Below, piece by piece: positions 27,537 through 35,238 of a stretch of DNA of 64,000 nt. How positions within the stretch are numbered: the first letter of the stretch is position 1; each line of letters starts with the position of its first letter. The translations under genes were made by a program, and so were the position numbers. The notes beneath the pieces were generated by a model, which saw nothing but the letters and a program-made list of their open reading frames with translations, searched no databases and was not told the DNA's origin. Origin of the DNA: Alistipes onderdonkii (GTDB lineage Bacteria; Bacteroidota; Bacteroidia; Bacteroidales; Rikenellaceae); NCBI RefSeq assembly GCF_025145285.1, contig NZ_CP102251.1:124001-188000 (forward strand), given 5' to 3'.

Positions 27537-27758
27537 TTATATCTCCTTTTTAGCTGTTCGTGCCTGTAAAAACTCGGTCACGTCTTTTTCGCGGTAATAG
27601 TACTTACCACCGACCGTGGAACAGCCCAATAGTCCCTTGTCCCGGTAACTTTGCAGGGTGCGTTTGGTAATTCGTAATGCCTGGCATACCTCTTGTCCGT
27701 CCAGTCAGGGGTCGGGAGAGCCGGAATCAAACCGTTTCCGAAGTTGCCGCGACTCCAT
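27537..27758 (-). pseudogene. Excisionase-like HTH gene with an in-frame TGA (second copy)
   Basis: In one frame the minus strand reads MESRQLRKRFDSGSPDP, then TGA (27705-27707), then LDGQEVCQALRITKRTLQSY and on to TAA at 27537. The TGA takes the place of the usual Trp before LDGQ. Upstream of 27758 the likely original start (MLWEFYVWMSAYEERL, from about 27823) is one frame away, so a second lesion is probable. The stop codon region overlaps the following HTH gene. Confidence 0.75.
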
Positions 27759-27854
27759 GTCCAAAGTTTTCAGCCGTTCCGTAAGCGCTCTTCATACGCG
27801 CTCATCCATACATAAAATTCCCATAGCATTTTAGGTTTAATAAAACATTAACGA

Positions 27855-28058
27855 GTGAAATCTGTCTATGTCTGAAATCAACCTCATGCTGATTGATTTC
27901 AGCGATTGATTTCAACCTCATACTGAAATCAGCCTCACACTGAAATCAATCATAGTCTGAAATCACCCACATACTGAAATCACCCTGTCGCTGAATAGTG
28001 GCAGCCGCAGAAATCATTCTTTCGCTGATTGGTTTCTAACACTGAAATCACTCACGGG
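27855..28058. repeat. Iteron-like array of twelve 17-bp units
   Basis: Units begin at 27855, 27872, 27889, 27906, 27923, 27940, 27957, 27974, 27991, 28008, 28025 and 28042, exactly 17 bp apart. The best units read CTGAAATCANCCTCAYA; CTGAAATCA is present at 27872, 27923, 27940, 27957, 27974 and 28042. The units at 27889 and 27906 carry the motif inverted (TGATTTCA). The array has the look of plasmid-type iterons or an operator cluster; no Rep protein is encoded in the window. Confidence 0.9.
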
Positions 28059-28586
28059 CCGAAGATAATACCCCTCTTTGGCGAACCGGACGGCTGGCCG
28101 CTCCAGGCCGTTCACGCGTCTTGCAAAGCCTTGAAATCCGTCGTATCATTGCAGTACGAGATGTTACCCGCAGACCTTTGGCATAATGGGGCTTCGCAAG
28201 TTGTTCTGCGATTGCGTTTTACCGTCGCGGAGACGGTAGCGAGCTGTACCTTTGTCGGACAAACTGGCGTTTGTCCGACAAAGGTGCTCGCCCTGCGGGG
28301 CTGAAATGACGCTTTAAAGTCACGTCATTGAGAAATCAACATATACTTTAAAATCGTAGTAAGCAAAAACGAGAGTCGTTCTTATTGTCTAAAACAAATT
28401 AAGTGTCAACAGGCTTACTTAATTTCGGCGGACAACAAGGTCAAACGTGTCCGAGTTTTTCAAATATCTCGTTAGTTTACTTTGATGGCTTTCTATTAAT
28501 CATGATACGCAAAATACAGTTGTGACAAGCAATCTCATTTTAGCTATCAGACATATTAGAACTGATAGTCACTAAAGCCATAATAT
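28059..28586. other. Non-coding region with a perfect 16-bp stem
   Basis: No gene is supported. ACCTTTGTCGGACAAA (28248-28263) pairs perfectly with 28270-28285 around CTGGCG. A smaller hairpin lies just upstream (CCGTCGCGGAGACGG, 28222-28236). Together with the 17-bp array this could be a replication or transfer origin, but no nick-site motif can be named. Confidence 0.5.
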
Positions 28587-29453
28587 TTAAATTAAATTGG
28601 GGTAAATATATGGTAACATTTTTTCTGATTCATTTACTAAAGGTGATTTATAATTATTCTCCTTTAACCATTGATTGTATTCTGATATATCTGGATCAGA
28701 TAGACATATCGAGTATTCTATTCCACATATTGCTAATATAAAATAAATTTCCGCTTCTATCTGGTTATTTTCCTTATGCGTTAATTCCTTCACAAATAAT
28801 TTCATCTCATGCAAAATTTCATAGGGTTTCTTTTTTGAATCGACAAATAACGCACTTTCAGGATATATTCGACGTTGGCTGTATTGCCAATATTCACCTT
28901 TGCCATATCGAGCATATTTCCTAATTGCATCTAATATAGATTTGCCTTCTTTATTTGCCATGAATTCTTGGACACATAAATCAAATTTTTCTTCTCCCAT
29001 ATTGTACAGAAAATATTCATATGCACATTTTGCAAGAAAGCGAGACATTTTTTCATTAGGAAAATCTGGCTCTGGTAAATATGGGGCAATCATTTGATGA
29101 CAATTTCCAGTCTTAATTTTTTCATATATTTCTTCATCATCAAATGAAGCTAATACTCCATCTGGTGTAGAAAGCATAATGACATCGGTAGCTTTCATTG
29201 CCCCCGGAAATATCATATGCTGTTTAACCAGCCTATTTTTCTTGGTAAGAATCTCCTTCCGAAATCGAAGTGATACAAAATATGGTTGTTCTAATAATTC
29301 TTTCTCTATTTTCCGGGCAAAATAATTATTACACGCATCACATACATATCCTTTAGGTAATACCCATTTTTTATTCCCAAGTGATTCGGGAATTATATGT
29401 TCGAGACTTTTTGACCCAGAGGAATCTTTATGGCAAAAAATACATATACTCAT
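28587..29453 (-). CDS. HNH endonuclease-type protein
   Basis: 288 aa. The N-terminus has a zinc-knuckle HNH motif: CIFC (residues 4-7), 'SLEHIIPESLGNKK' and 'GYVCDACNNYF', the HNH_5 layout. The remaining 230 residues are of unknown type and contain no second motif. It is AT-rich and is the last gene of a leftward group with two XRE regulators 95 bp upstream. A defence or restriction role controlled by those regulators is plausible, not shown. Confidence 0.75.
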   Translation of the reverse strand: MSICIFCHKDSSGSKSLEHIIPESLGNKKWVLPKGYVCDACNNYFARKIEKELLEQPYFVSLRFRKEILTKKNRLVKQHMIFPGAMKATDVIMLSTPDGVLASFDDEEIYEKIKTGNCHQMIAPYLPEPDFPNEKMSRFLAKCAYEYFLYNMGEEKFDLCVQEFMANKEGKSILDAIRKYARYGKGEYWQYSQRRIYPESALFVDSKKKPYEILHEMKLFVKELTHKENNQIEAEIYFILAICGIEYSICLSDPDISEYNQWLKENNYKSPLVNESEKMLPYIYPNLI

Positions 29454-29548
29454 TGGTCAATAACAGACTGGATAAATGACGCTAAGAACTTTTGTTCAGA
29501 ATGTAGCAACAATCTGTCCGTTCGATCATCCCCGGCAGATTATATCGG

Positions 29549-29776
29549 CTATAAATCAATATCGTCGAAGAACTTTTCGAGTGTCAGTCCATAATATCGA
29601 CAGAGGACTTCGAGTGATGTAAGATTAAGATTGATTCTCGCTGCTTCAATATTGCCAATGTTCAGCCCTGTTTCCTTGGCAACATCTTTCTGTTTCAATT
29701 CGGCTTTGCGACGAAGTAGTCTAAATTTTGCCGCAATTTTACGCAGGGCATCTTCATTACGTTCCAGATTAATCAT
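29549..29776 (-). CDS. XRE-family HTH regulator
   Basis: 75 aa from the ATG at 29776 (MINLERNEDALRK). The HTH is 'LLRRKAELKQKDVAKETGLN' followed by 'IGNIEAARINLNLTSLEVLC'. It overlaps the preceding XRE gene by 8 bp and is only an HTH domain, like controller (C) proteins of restriction systems. Likely an autoregulator of the XRE-XRE-HNH group. Confidence 0.8.
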   Translation of the reverse strand: MINLERNEDALRKIAAKFRLLRRKAELKQKDVAKETGLNIGNIEAARINLNLTSLEVLCRYYGLTLEKFFDDIDL

Positions 29777-29999
29777 ATTCAAGCCCTTTGAAAAAATCCT
29801 TTAATTTAATTTGATAGGTGTGGCAAAGTTCAACTAATGTCCCGATGGTTATATTCTTGTGACCGTTTTCGATATTCGATAGATGGATATTGGTTTGAAA
29901 CAACACTTTTTCTTGGGACAACATTTTTGCCTCCCGTATCAGTCGAAGTCTCAAACCGACTGCTTTTATTAGCTTTTCATTGTATCGCTGACTACTCAT
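29769..29999 (-). CDS. XRE-family HTH regulator
   Basis: 76 aa. 'GLRLRLIREAKMLSQEKVLF' and 'HLSNIENGHKNITIGTLVEL' form a standard XRE HTH. The first gene of the leftward group; it and the next gene are diverged paralogues. Two tandem small XRE proteins before an effector-like gene suggest combined transcriptional control. Confidence 0.8.
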   Translation of the reverse strand: MSSQRYNEKLIKAVGLRLRLIREAKMLSQEKVLFQTNIHLSNIENGHKNITIGTLVELCHTYQIKLKDFFKGLEYD

Positions 30000-30171
30000 A
30001 GTACAAAGGACAGCAATTACTACTCATCGTTTATTGAATGAAGCATAGCTAATACTATGCTTAATATATATTTGCATAAATTTCTTACATTCAACGAATA
30101 AGCCGCCTTTATTGTGACGAATTGTTTATATATTTGAACCGTAAATAGTTGTGTTGCAATAATTATGCAGA

Positions 30172-30194
30172 CATTTTTCTCGAAGAAAAATGTG
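30172..30194. other. Hairpin in the AT-rich spacer
   Basis: ACATTTTTCT-CGA-AGAAAAATGT, 10-bp arms, between the XRE operon start and the structured non-coding region. It could be an operator of the XRE genes or a terminator. Confidence 0.4.
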
Positions 30195-30224
30195 TTTTTA
30201 TTGTTGCTAGGATAAAAAAATGAC

Positions 30225-30410
30225 TATATTTGAGGTGCAATCCGTCGCAAGGCGGGGAGCGGTTTGTCGCAATAACTAAACCTGGAAAGTTTTTTAATCC
30301 GCGGCAAGCAAAAGACATTCGTAAGAGTGTCGGCCTATGCCCGAAAGGGCGAGGTGTTTATCAGTAAGCATACGACCCCCTAACGGGCGTGGGCTTTTGT
30401 GTTATATTGT
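30225..30410 (+). ncRNA. Candidate structured RNA 1 with its own promoter
   Basis: TATATTTG (30225-30232) matches the Bacteroidetes -7 consensus, with a TTG at 30204-30206 at a suitable distance. The predicted transcript has no open frame but shows stems: GACATT/AGTGTC with a CGTAAG loop and a GCCC-GAAA-GGGC stem with a GNRA loop (30339-30350). CTAACGGGCG at 30380-30389 pairs perfectly with 30462-30471. It may be a free RNA or a long leader. No known RNA family is recognised. Confidence 0.4.
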
Positions 30411-30479
30411 CGGATTGGGTTTTCCAGGACCTTGTTATTGCGTATAATGCAACTGCCCCTCCGCCCGTTAGTTTTTACG

Positions 30480-30516
30480 GATAGCATGGATTCCGAGTGT
30501 CGGAGTTCATGCTATC
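30480..30516. other. Long perfect hairpin
   Basis: GATAGCATG (30480-30488) pairs with CATGCTATC (30508-30516), with an inner TCCGA-GTG-TCGGA. It may end candidate RNA 1, although the T run is weak. Confidence 0.55.
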
Positions 30517-30573
30517 TTTATTAACGAGGCAATTTTTCGACGGATGGCATAACCTTAAAACTGAAAGTTATGT

Positions 30574-30810
30574 TATCTTTGCGTCGTCATACACGGTGGA
30601 AACCGTGACATATTAGGGACAATCCTGCTGATCTGAACGTCAAACGCGCGCCCATCTTCGGATGGTGTTTCCCAGTCAGAAAGCAGGCTTGTGTTCCTCG
30701 GTTTTACCATAGACTATGGTATGCCGTGGACGCAAGGGCTGTTTTGATTGGTAAGGCTCGCGAGGCCGGACGTTCGAGAATAGTATACCTATGCCCCTTT
30801 TTTGGGGATT
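30574..30810 (+). ncRNA. Candidate structured RNA 2 with its own promoter
   Basis: TATCTTTG (30574-30581) is a perfect -7 box. The predicted RNA starts near 30588 and holds CACGGT-GGAA-ACCGTG (30592-30607), an outer stem CCTGCT/AGCAGG (30624-30629 with 30682-30687) enclosing CCATC-TTCG-GATGG with a UUCG loop (30652-30665), a stem TACCATAG/CTATGGTA (30705-30721), and CCCC-TTTTTT-GGGG (30794-30807). Stable tetraloops and lack of coding potential support a folded RNA. No known family fits. Confidence 0.5.
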
Positions 30811-31036
30811 CTTTCAGTCACCAGCACAACCCCGGTTACAATGTCACGGCAAATCAATCATAAGAAGGAAGCGTTTTTTGCGTCCGTCGGCCCCTGGTCG
30901 GCGGGAATTGCCGTGCCGTATGCCGGGATTTCTACTCCAAACCCCGCAAGGGGATCTACCGACTCCCAATCGGAAATTTCTTCCCCGGAGCCGTACGCTC
31001 CGCTTGTCGACATTTTGCCGGCTTGTCGCGTTACCA

Positions 31037-31804
31037 CCCCTAAAAATTATGCCCCATTGGAAAACGGGCCGCAGAGTCGGCTGCATAATTTTAGGGTCGG
31101 GGCCGCAGGCCCGATCAACCTGCGCCCCGTTTTTTTCTCGAAGTTTTACCCCGGCAATCTGCCACGGCCAATATATTTTAAAAAGGTTAAATTTGAGGTT
31201 ATTGTAACTTCGGGAGACTGTAAGGAAGCCCGAGCCGCCATGACATTTGCCGGGGTTGTTTGCATAAGGATAGGCGGTGCGGCCCTACGATCTGGTAAAC
31301 AATGCGACGGCAAACCCCGCCGGCCTATCCTTTCCCGGCATCAAAACCCTAATTTTTTCCAATATTCGTTGTCGAATCCGACCTCAAGAGAGGGTAGAAT
31401 AAACAGAAAAAATAGGGTCGGGGTGCGGAGGCTCATATCCTCCGTCCCCGTTATCACTGCGGAAACGGGCAGTACGCGGGAGAATCGACGAGATTCAAGC
31501 AACACCCCGAACCAACCCTGCGTGAGCAGCCTTTTGCAACCTGAAAATTTCGCTGCCCGTTTCCGCTTTTCATGCTATCCCAAACGGAGTTCTGCCGCCA
31601 CGTGTGCGGATTACACCTGCTTCCCGGCCGGGAGCAGGCGGCAGACTCCGTTTCTCTCTCTTCCGGCTCCGCTGTGCGGCGTACGGTCTCATTTTCCCGT
31701 CCGGTGTAAAGGTGCGTCACTAACACAAGTTTATTCCCCCGGACGGTTCCGGGCCGGCCGCCGCCGTGCACAGTCCCCAATGCGTACGGTCAGCCCCGGC
31801 CCGG
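31037..31804. repeat. Series of seven large stem-loops in non-coding DNA
   Basis: Consecutive closing stems: 31037-31051 with 31083-31097 (one bulge); 31248-31254 with 31334-31340, enclosing 31266-31275 with 31323-31332 (10 bp perfect); 31346-31358 with 31407-31418 (one bulge); 31459-31472 with 31553-31566 (14 bp perfect); 31582-31599 with 31637-31653 (one bulge); 31697-31704 with 31739-31746; 31749-31757 with 31796-31804. Smaller stems lie inside and between them. A long open frame (30802-31842) crosses the whole set but has no protein-like features. Either one large RNA or an array of folded DNA sites. Confidence 0.75.
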
Positions 31805-31866
31805 TTTTTGTCGTTTCACTGCCAAAGTCGGGTAGTGGTTAAACCCGGCTTTTTTTAATGTTTTTC

Positions 31867-31884
31867 CCCGGTTCGCCGGGTTTT
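31867..31884 (+). terminator. Terminator-like hairpin at the end of the stem-loop series
   Basis: CCCGG-TTCG-CCGGG followed by TTTT, about 50 bp before the next gene. It would end a transcript of the hairpin region and separate it from the three-gene operon downstream. Confidence 0.55.
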
Positions 31885-31932
31885 GGTGTCGGGGTTTAGC
31901 GGCTCCGGCACCATTCTTAAAAAAGCGAAGAC

Positions 31933-32385
31933 ATGAAACACGACCCAAAGAATAACCCCTTGCAGACGACATTGGATTTCCTGCGTGCGCACGATTTTAG
32001 GCTGACGCCCGCGGAGCTTCCGGACGAGTTGCTACGCTTGTGGCTGGTTCCCGAACCGCAGATCAGGGAGGGTCGTTACTGCGGCCCGCAGTCGCCCCGC
32101 AGTCCGGAGTTTAGGACGTATTACCTTTCGATGTACGTCCTTGTCTTCACCTACATGGAGCACCATCCCGAACTGCCGCCCGCGTCGTCCATCGACGCCA
32201 TCCCCGACTTCCGCCACCGCTGGCTGGAGTTCCAGCATGTGTTGCGTTACATCGCCTGCGCACGGCGCGACGGGCGTCCGCTTCCGGCGGTGAATATCCT
32301 GAACACGGAGCAGTACGACACCATACGGCGGCGTCTGGGGGTCACGGAGTGGTTATTCCGGATGCTGCCCGAAACCGTAAGCTGA
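31933..32385 (+). CDS. Unknown protein with a domain shared by the next gene
   Basis: 150 aa, soluble, GC-rich. 'TLDFLRAHDFRLTPAELPDE' and 'VLRYIACARRDGRPLPAVNI' with 'YDTIRRRLGVTEWLF' match, position by position, the C-terminal part of the next protein ('EYIRRSGFRVMTDKLPQELL', 'LLKLLAVCRRRGIDTG', 'YDKIFKQFGWMDRLE'). It is 1 bp from that gene, so the two are cotranscribed. I do not recognise the family; it seems to be a stand-alone copy of a helical domain found on mobile elements. Confidence 0.7.
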   Translation: MKHDPKNNPLQTTLDFLRAHDFRLTPAELPDELLRLWLVPEPQIREGRYCGPQSPRSPEFRTYYLSMYVLVFTYMEHHPELPPASSIDAIPDFRHRWLEFQHVLRYIACARRDGRPLPAVNILNTEQYDTIRRRLGVTEWLFRMLPETVS

Positions 32386-32386
32386 C

Positions 32387-33394
32387 ATGGGAGCATACAC
32401 GATCGGATTTCTGGGGCATTTCGCCTACACGGAGCACATATGCGACTACATGGACACACTGATACTACGCACCCTGCAACAACACGGCGAGGTGCGGGTG
32501 ATGGTGACGCTCCGGCGCGAGGCTGACCGGCTCATGGCCGGGCGCGTGCTGGAGATCGGCAACCTGCTTCCGGGGCTGCGGCTGGTTCCGGTCATCACGG
32601 AGCAGGAGGAGCGCATTTACAAGAAAAACAGTCCGAGCCAATCGGCCCGCGAGCGCAAAAGGCGGCTCGACGTCGCAGACGGCTACGAGGTGGTTCCCGA
32701 CACACTCTCTTCGAACAAGTTACCCGGCTATCATCAGCGGTTCATCGAGCGCTGCGACCAGATCGTCTACTCGACGTTCCGGGTTCCGCAATACATCCGG
32801 GACGACTTCGCCCGGAAAGTCCGCATGAAAAAGGGCCGGCAGCCGCTCGTGCGCTACATCATGGAGGGGTTTTCGGTTTCCGCACCCGTGAGCATGGAGC
32901 CGATGCTCGACTTGCATCAGAGCATCGAGTACATCCGTCGCAGCGGGTTCCGCGTGATGACGGACAAACTCCCGCAGGAGTTGCTCGACAAGTGGCTCGC
33001 AAATGCCGACCTGCCGGGCAATTTCATGGAGTTCGGAGTGCAGGAGGAACTTGCAGACCTGTTCGGCCGACGGGATACGGACAAAGCGCATTACCTGCTT
33101 TACAAGGTCTTCACGGCGGCTTATATCGTCTACCACCGTCTGCTGACAGAGCCGGGAAGTGCGGCCTGCGAAGAGATAAACAGCCGCTTCCGGCAATTTC
33201 GGCGGCTGCTGAAACTGTTGGCGGTATGCCGCCGCAGAGGGATCGACACCGGATGCTTCGACCTGCTCGACTTCGACAACTACGACAAAATATTCAAACA
33301 GTTCGGATGGATGGATCGTCTGGAGAAGCCGGAAACGCGGCTTTGCGATTCGGAGCCGGGAAATACACCTTCAGCGGATGGAAAAGAAGAGTAA
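32387..33394 (+). CDS. Two-domain protein: Rossmann-like N-terminus plus the shared domain
   Basis: 335 aa. Residues 1-160 start with a beta strand and glycine turn (YTIGFLGHFAYTEHICDYMD), alternate strands and helices (VRVMVTLRREADRLM, LRLVPVITEQEERIY) and end 'QRFIERCDQIVYSTF'. That layout recalls SLOG/YspA-type nucleotide-binding Rossmannoid domains, but the match is only by eye. Residues ~185-325 repeat the domain of the upstream gene. The next gene overlaps it by 17 bp. A ligand-sensing protein with a helical effector or adaptor domain is a possible reading. Confidence 0.65.
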   Translation: MGAYTIGFLGHFAYTEHICDYMDTLILRTLQQHGEVRVMVTLRREADRLMAGRVLEIGNLLPGLRLVPVITEQEERIYKKNSPSQSARERKRRLDVADGYEVVPDTLSSNKLPGYHQRFIERCDQIVYSTFRVPQYIRDDFARKVRMKKGRQPLVRYIMEGFSVSAPVSMEPMLDLHQSIEYIRRSGFRVMTDKLPQELLDKWLANADLPGNFMEFGVQEELADLFGRRDTDKAHYLLYKVFTAAYIVYHRLLTEPGSAACEEINSRFRQFRRLLKLLAVCRRRGIDTGCFDLLDFDNYDKIFKQFGWMDRLEKPETRLCDSEPGNTPSADGKEE

Positions 33395-34010
33395 CGACTG
33401 TTGGCAGCGGATCGAAAAGGTGCTGAAGCATGCCGATATGTCGGCAAATTATTTTGCAAAATACATCGGACTGCGGCACGGGGAGAATCTCTATCAGATC
33501 AAGCGGGGACGCAACAAAATAAGCCTCGACGTAGCACGCAGGATTCACCGGAAGTTCCCGAAATACTCGATTTCATGGCTGATATGCGGGGAACCCGAAG
33601 TGATGGACAATAACAGAGAGGCCTTAACGGTTCTCCCGCTGTACCATGACATGTGGACGATACGGTTTTTGGAGGATGCTGCCGAAGAGCAGTTCATCAT
33701 TTCCAAGGCGGCCGCGAACGGCGCGCAGTGCGCAGTTCCCTGCAATGGCGGTTCTTTGGAGGTGCCGTTTTTCCTCCGCGATACGATTTTGTTGTTCCGC
33801 AGACAGCCGCTCGAAAACGTGGGGACAGGAAGCGGCCTGTATCTGATCGACTACAAAGGGGAACGGTTATTCAGGTTCCTCGAACGAAAAGCCTATATGG
33901 ACTGTATTCAGATGGTAGGTCTTGTCCCTGAGAACCAAGACCCGGAGCTCGTCGATTGTGCCGCAGTCGAATCACTCTGGAAGGTTTGCGCAACGGTGAA
34001 AAGGTGGTAA
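33378..34010 (+). CDS. XRE-type repressor with a C-terminal S24-like domain
   Basis: 210 aa. An N-terminal HTH ('WQRIEKVLKHADMSANYFAK' then 'LYQIKRGRNKISLDVARRIH') is followed by about 120 residues with 'EVPFFLRDTILLFRRQPLEN' and 'GSGLYLIDYKGERLFRFLER', the shape of the beta-rich LexA/CI-like C-terminal domain common in Bacteroidetes phage-type regulators. No clear Ser-Lys autoprotease pair can be named. Last gene of the operon, overlapping the second gene, so it probably controls it. Confidence 0.75.
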   Translation: MEKKSNDCWQRIEKVLKHADMSANYFAKYIGLRHGENLYQIKRGRNKISLDVARRIHRKFPKYSISWLICGEPEVMDNNREALTVLPLYHDMWTIRFLEDAAEEQFIISKAAANGAQCAVPCNGGSLEVPFFLRDTILLFRRQPLENVGTGSGLYLIDYKGERLFRFLERKAYMDCIQMVGLVPENQDPELVDCAAVESLWKVCATVKRW

Positions 34011-34202
34011 GGATAGAAATGGGGATTCAACAGAATAAATGTCTAACCATATAACGGATACTATCAGTAACGATAAAAAGGGAATTAATTGCATTTGTTA
34101 ATTTTTATTATTACCTTTATATCAGTTATTTAATGCTATTAATTTAAAGCAACTGACAGAAAAAAGAACCGTTGCCTAATCGTTACCTCTGCCCAAAAAT
34201 AA

Positions 34203-34238
34203 AATTGCAACAGACCGAATAATCAATCTGTTGCAATT
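34203..34238. terminator. Hairpin closing the accessory region
   Basis: AATTGCAACAGA (34203-34214) pairs perfectly with 34227-34238. It lies between the + strand operon ending at 34010 and the - strand gene ending at 34304 and may terminate from both sides. The 34011-34303 stretch otherwise holds no gene; the change from mosaic to core-like sequence occurs here. Confidence 0.6.
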
Positions 34239-34303
34239 ATTAAAGGACTGTCCCGATGGGGCTGCTTGCTCTTTTTAACGGCTCATCCGAGCGCTCGTCA
34301 AGT

Positions 34304-34525
34304 TTAATACTCCTCTTCGTTGAAGAAGAAATCGTCTTTCGACGGGTAGTCGGGCCAAATATCTTCGATAGATTCGTAAATCTCACCCTCGTCCTCTATT
34401 TCCTGCAGATTTTCGAGCACTTCGAGAGACGCACCCGAACGCACAGCATAGTCAATCAGTTCATCTTTCGTAGCGGGCCAGGGAGCATCTTCCAGCTTCG
34501 ATGCCAATTCAAGTGTCCAGTACAT
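34304..34525 (-). CDS. DUF2795 protein
   Basis: 73 aa. 'WPATKDELIDYAVRSGASLE' and 'VLENLQEIEDEGEIYESIED' with a very acidic tail match the DUF2795 family common in Bacteroidetes. It is cytoplasmic and of unknown role. A -7 box (TACTTTTG on the minus strand, 34603-34610) lies about 80 bp upstream. Confidence 0.85.
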   Translation of the reverse strand: MYWTLELASKLEDAPWPATKDELIDYAVRSGASLEVLENLQEIEDEGEIYESIEDIWPDYPSKDDFFFNEEEY

Positions 34526-34602
34526 AGTTCCAAGTTTTTAAGTTCCCAAATATCAGCGGATTAACATCAGGCGACAATCGCTATTCCGCTATCACTGATT
34601 TG

Positions 34603-34610
34603 CAAAAGTA
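34603..34610 (-). promoter_or_regulatory. Promoter -7 box of the DUF2795 gene
   Basis: TACTTTTG on the minus strand fits TAnnTTTG, about 80 bp before the ATG at 34525. Confidence 0.55.
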
Positions 34611-34686
34611 TAAAAAAAACGAGAAAAACAAAGAAAAAATTACAAAACATCCGCACGCACATATCAACAAGCTGCCGGACAACGAC

Positions 34687-35238
34687 TTACGGAATCCACA
34701 GGGTCTCCTCGACACCGTAATGCTCTGTGAGCGTGCGCCCGAGCAGGTAAAAATAATCGGAAAGGCGGTTCAGCCACATCAGCACCGTGGCATCCGTGCC
34801 GTATTTTTCATCGGCACGCAGCGCGGCACGCTCGGCACGTCGGCAGACCGTACGGCACACGTGGCACATCGAAACGACGGCGTTGCCGCCCGGGATCGTG
34901 AATTTGTCGATCGGTTTGAGCGCGTCCTGCATCGCGTCGATACGGCCTTCGAGCCAGGTGACGGCCTCGGGAGCCAGCGGCGCAACCTTCCCGCACCCTG
35001 TTTTTCCGCATGCCAGCAATGCCTCGACGGTCATCAGGCGTGACAGGATGCGGTTCAGGTCATCGACATAGGGCGACAGCGCAGCTTCCGCACGCATGTT
35101 GTCTCCGAGCAAGGCCGCAAAGGCCGCCAATTCGTCCACCGTGCCATAAGCCTCGACCCGTTCATCGGTCTTGAAGACCCGTTCGCCGCCGACAAGGGAG
35201 GTCAACCCCTTATCGCCTTTTTTCGTGTATACTTTCAT
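34687..35238 (-). CDS. Cob(I)alamin adenosyltransferase, PduO type (ATR)
   Basis: 183 aa. The N-terminal ATP-binding pattern is clear: MKVYTKKGDKGLTSLVGGER followed by 'RVEAYGTVDELAAFAALLGD'. The catalytic helix has 'CRTVCRRAERAAL' and the C-terminus 'LNRLSDYFYLLGRTL'. It makes adenosylcobalamin from cob(I)alamin and ATP in the cytoplasm. The start overlaps the stop of the upstream gene. A link to the uptake locus at the left end is possible if that locus imports corrinoids, but the two are 26 kb apart. Confidence 0.93.
   Translation of the reverse strand: MKVYTKKGDKGLTSLVGGERVFKTDERVEAYGTVDELAAFAALLGDNMRAEAALSPYVDDLNRILSRLMTVEALLACGKTGCGKVAPLAPEAVTWLEGRIDAMQDALKPIDKFTIPGGNAVVSMCHVCRTVCRRAERAALRADEKYGTDATVLMWLNRLSDYFYLLGRTLTEHYGVEETLWIP

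Noticed and set aside
27855..28058. CRISPR array
   Set aside because: The 17-bp units are contiguous without spacers.
28029..28304. 91-codon open frame on +
   Set aside because: It runs through the end of the 17-bp array and the 16-bp hairpin and has no protein-like features.
30380..30471. Integron attC site
   Set aside because: The arms contain CTAAC and GTTAG, but the stem is continuous without the unpaired spacers of attC, and there is no integron integrase or cassette.
30802..31842. A 346-codon open frame on +
   Set aside because: It crosses seven perfect or near-perfect stem-loops, has no domain-like pattern, and is rich in Pro, Arg and Ser as expected from GC-rich non-coding DNA.
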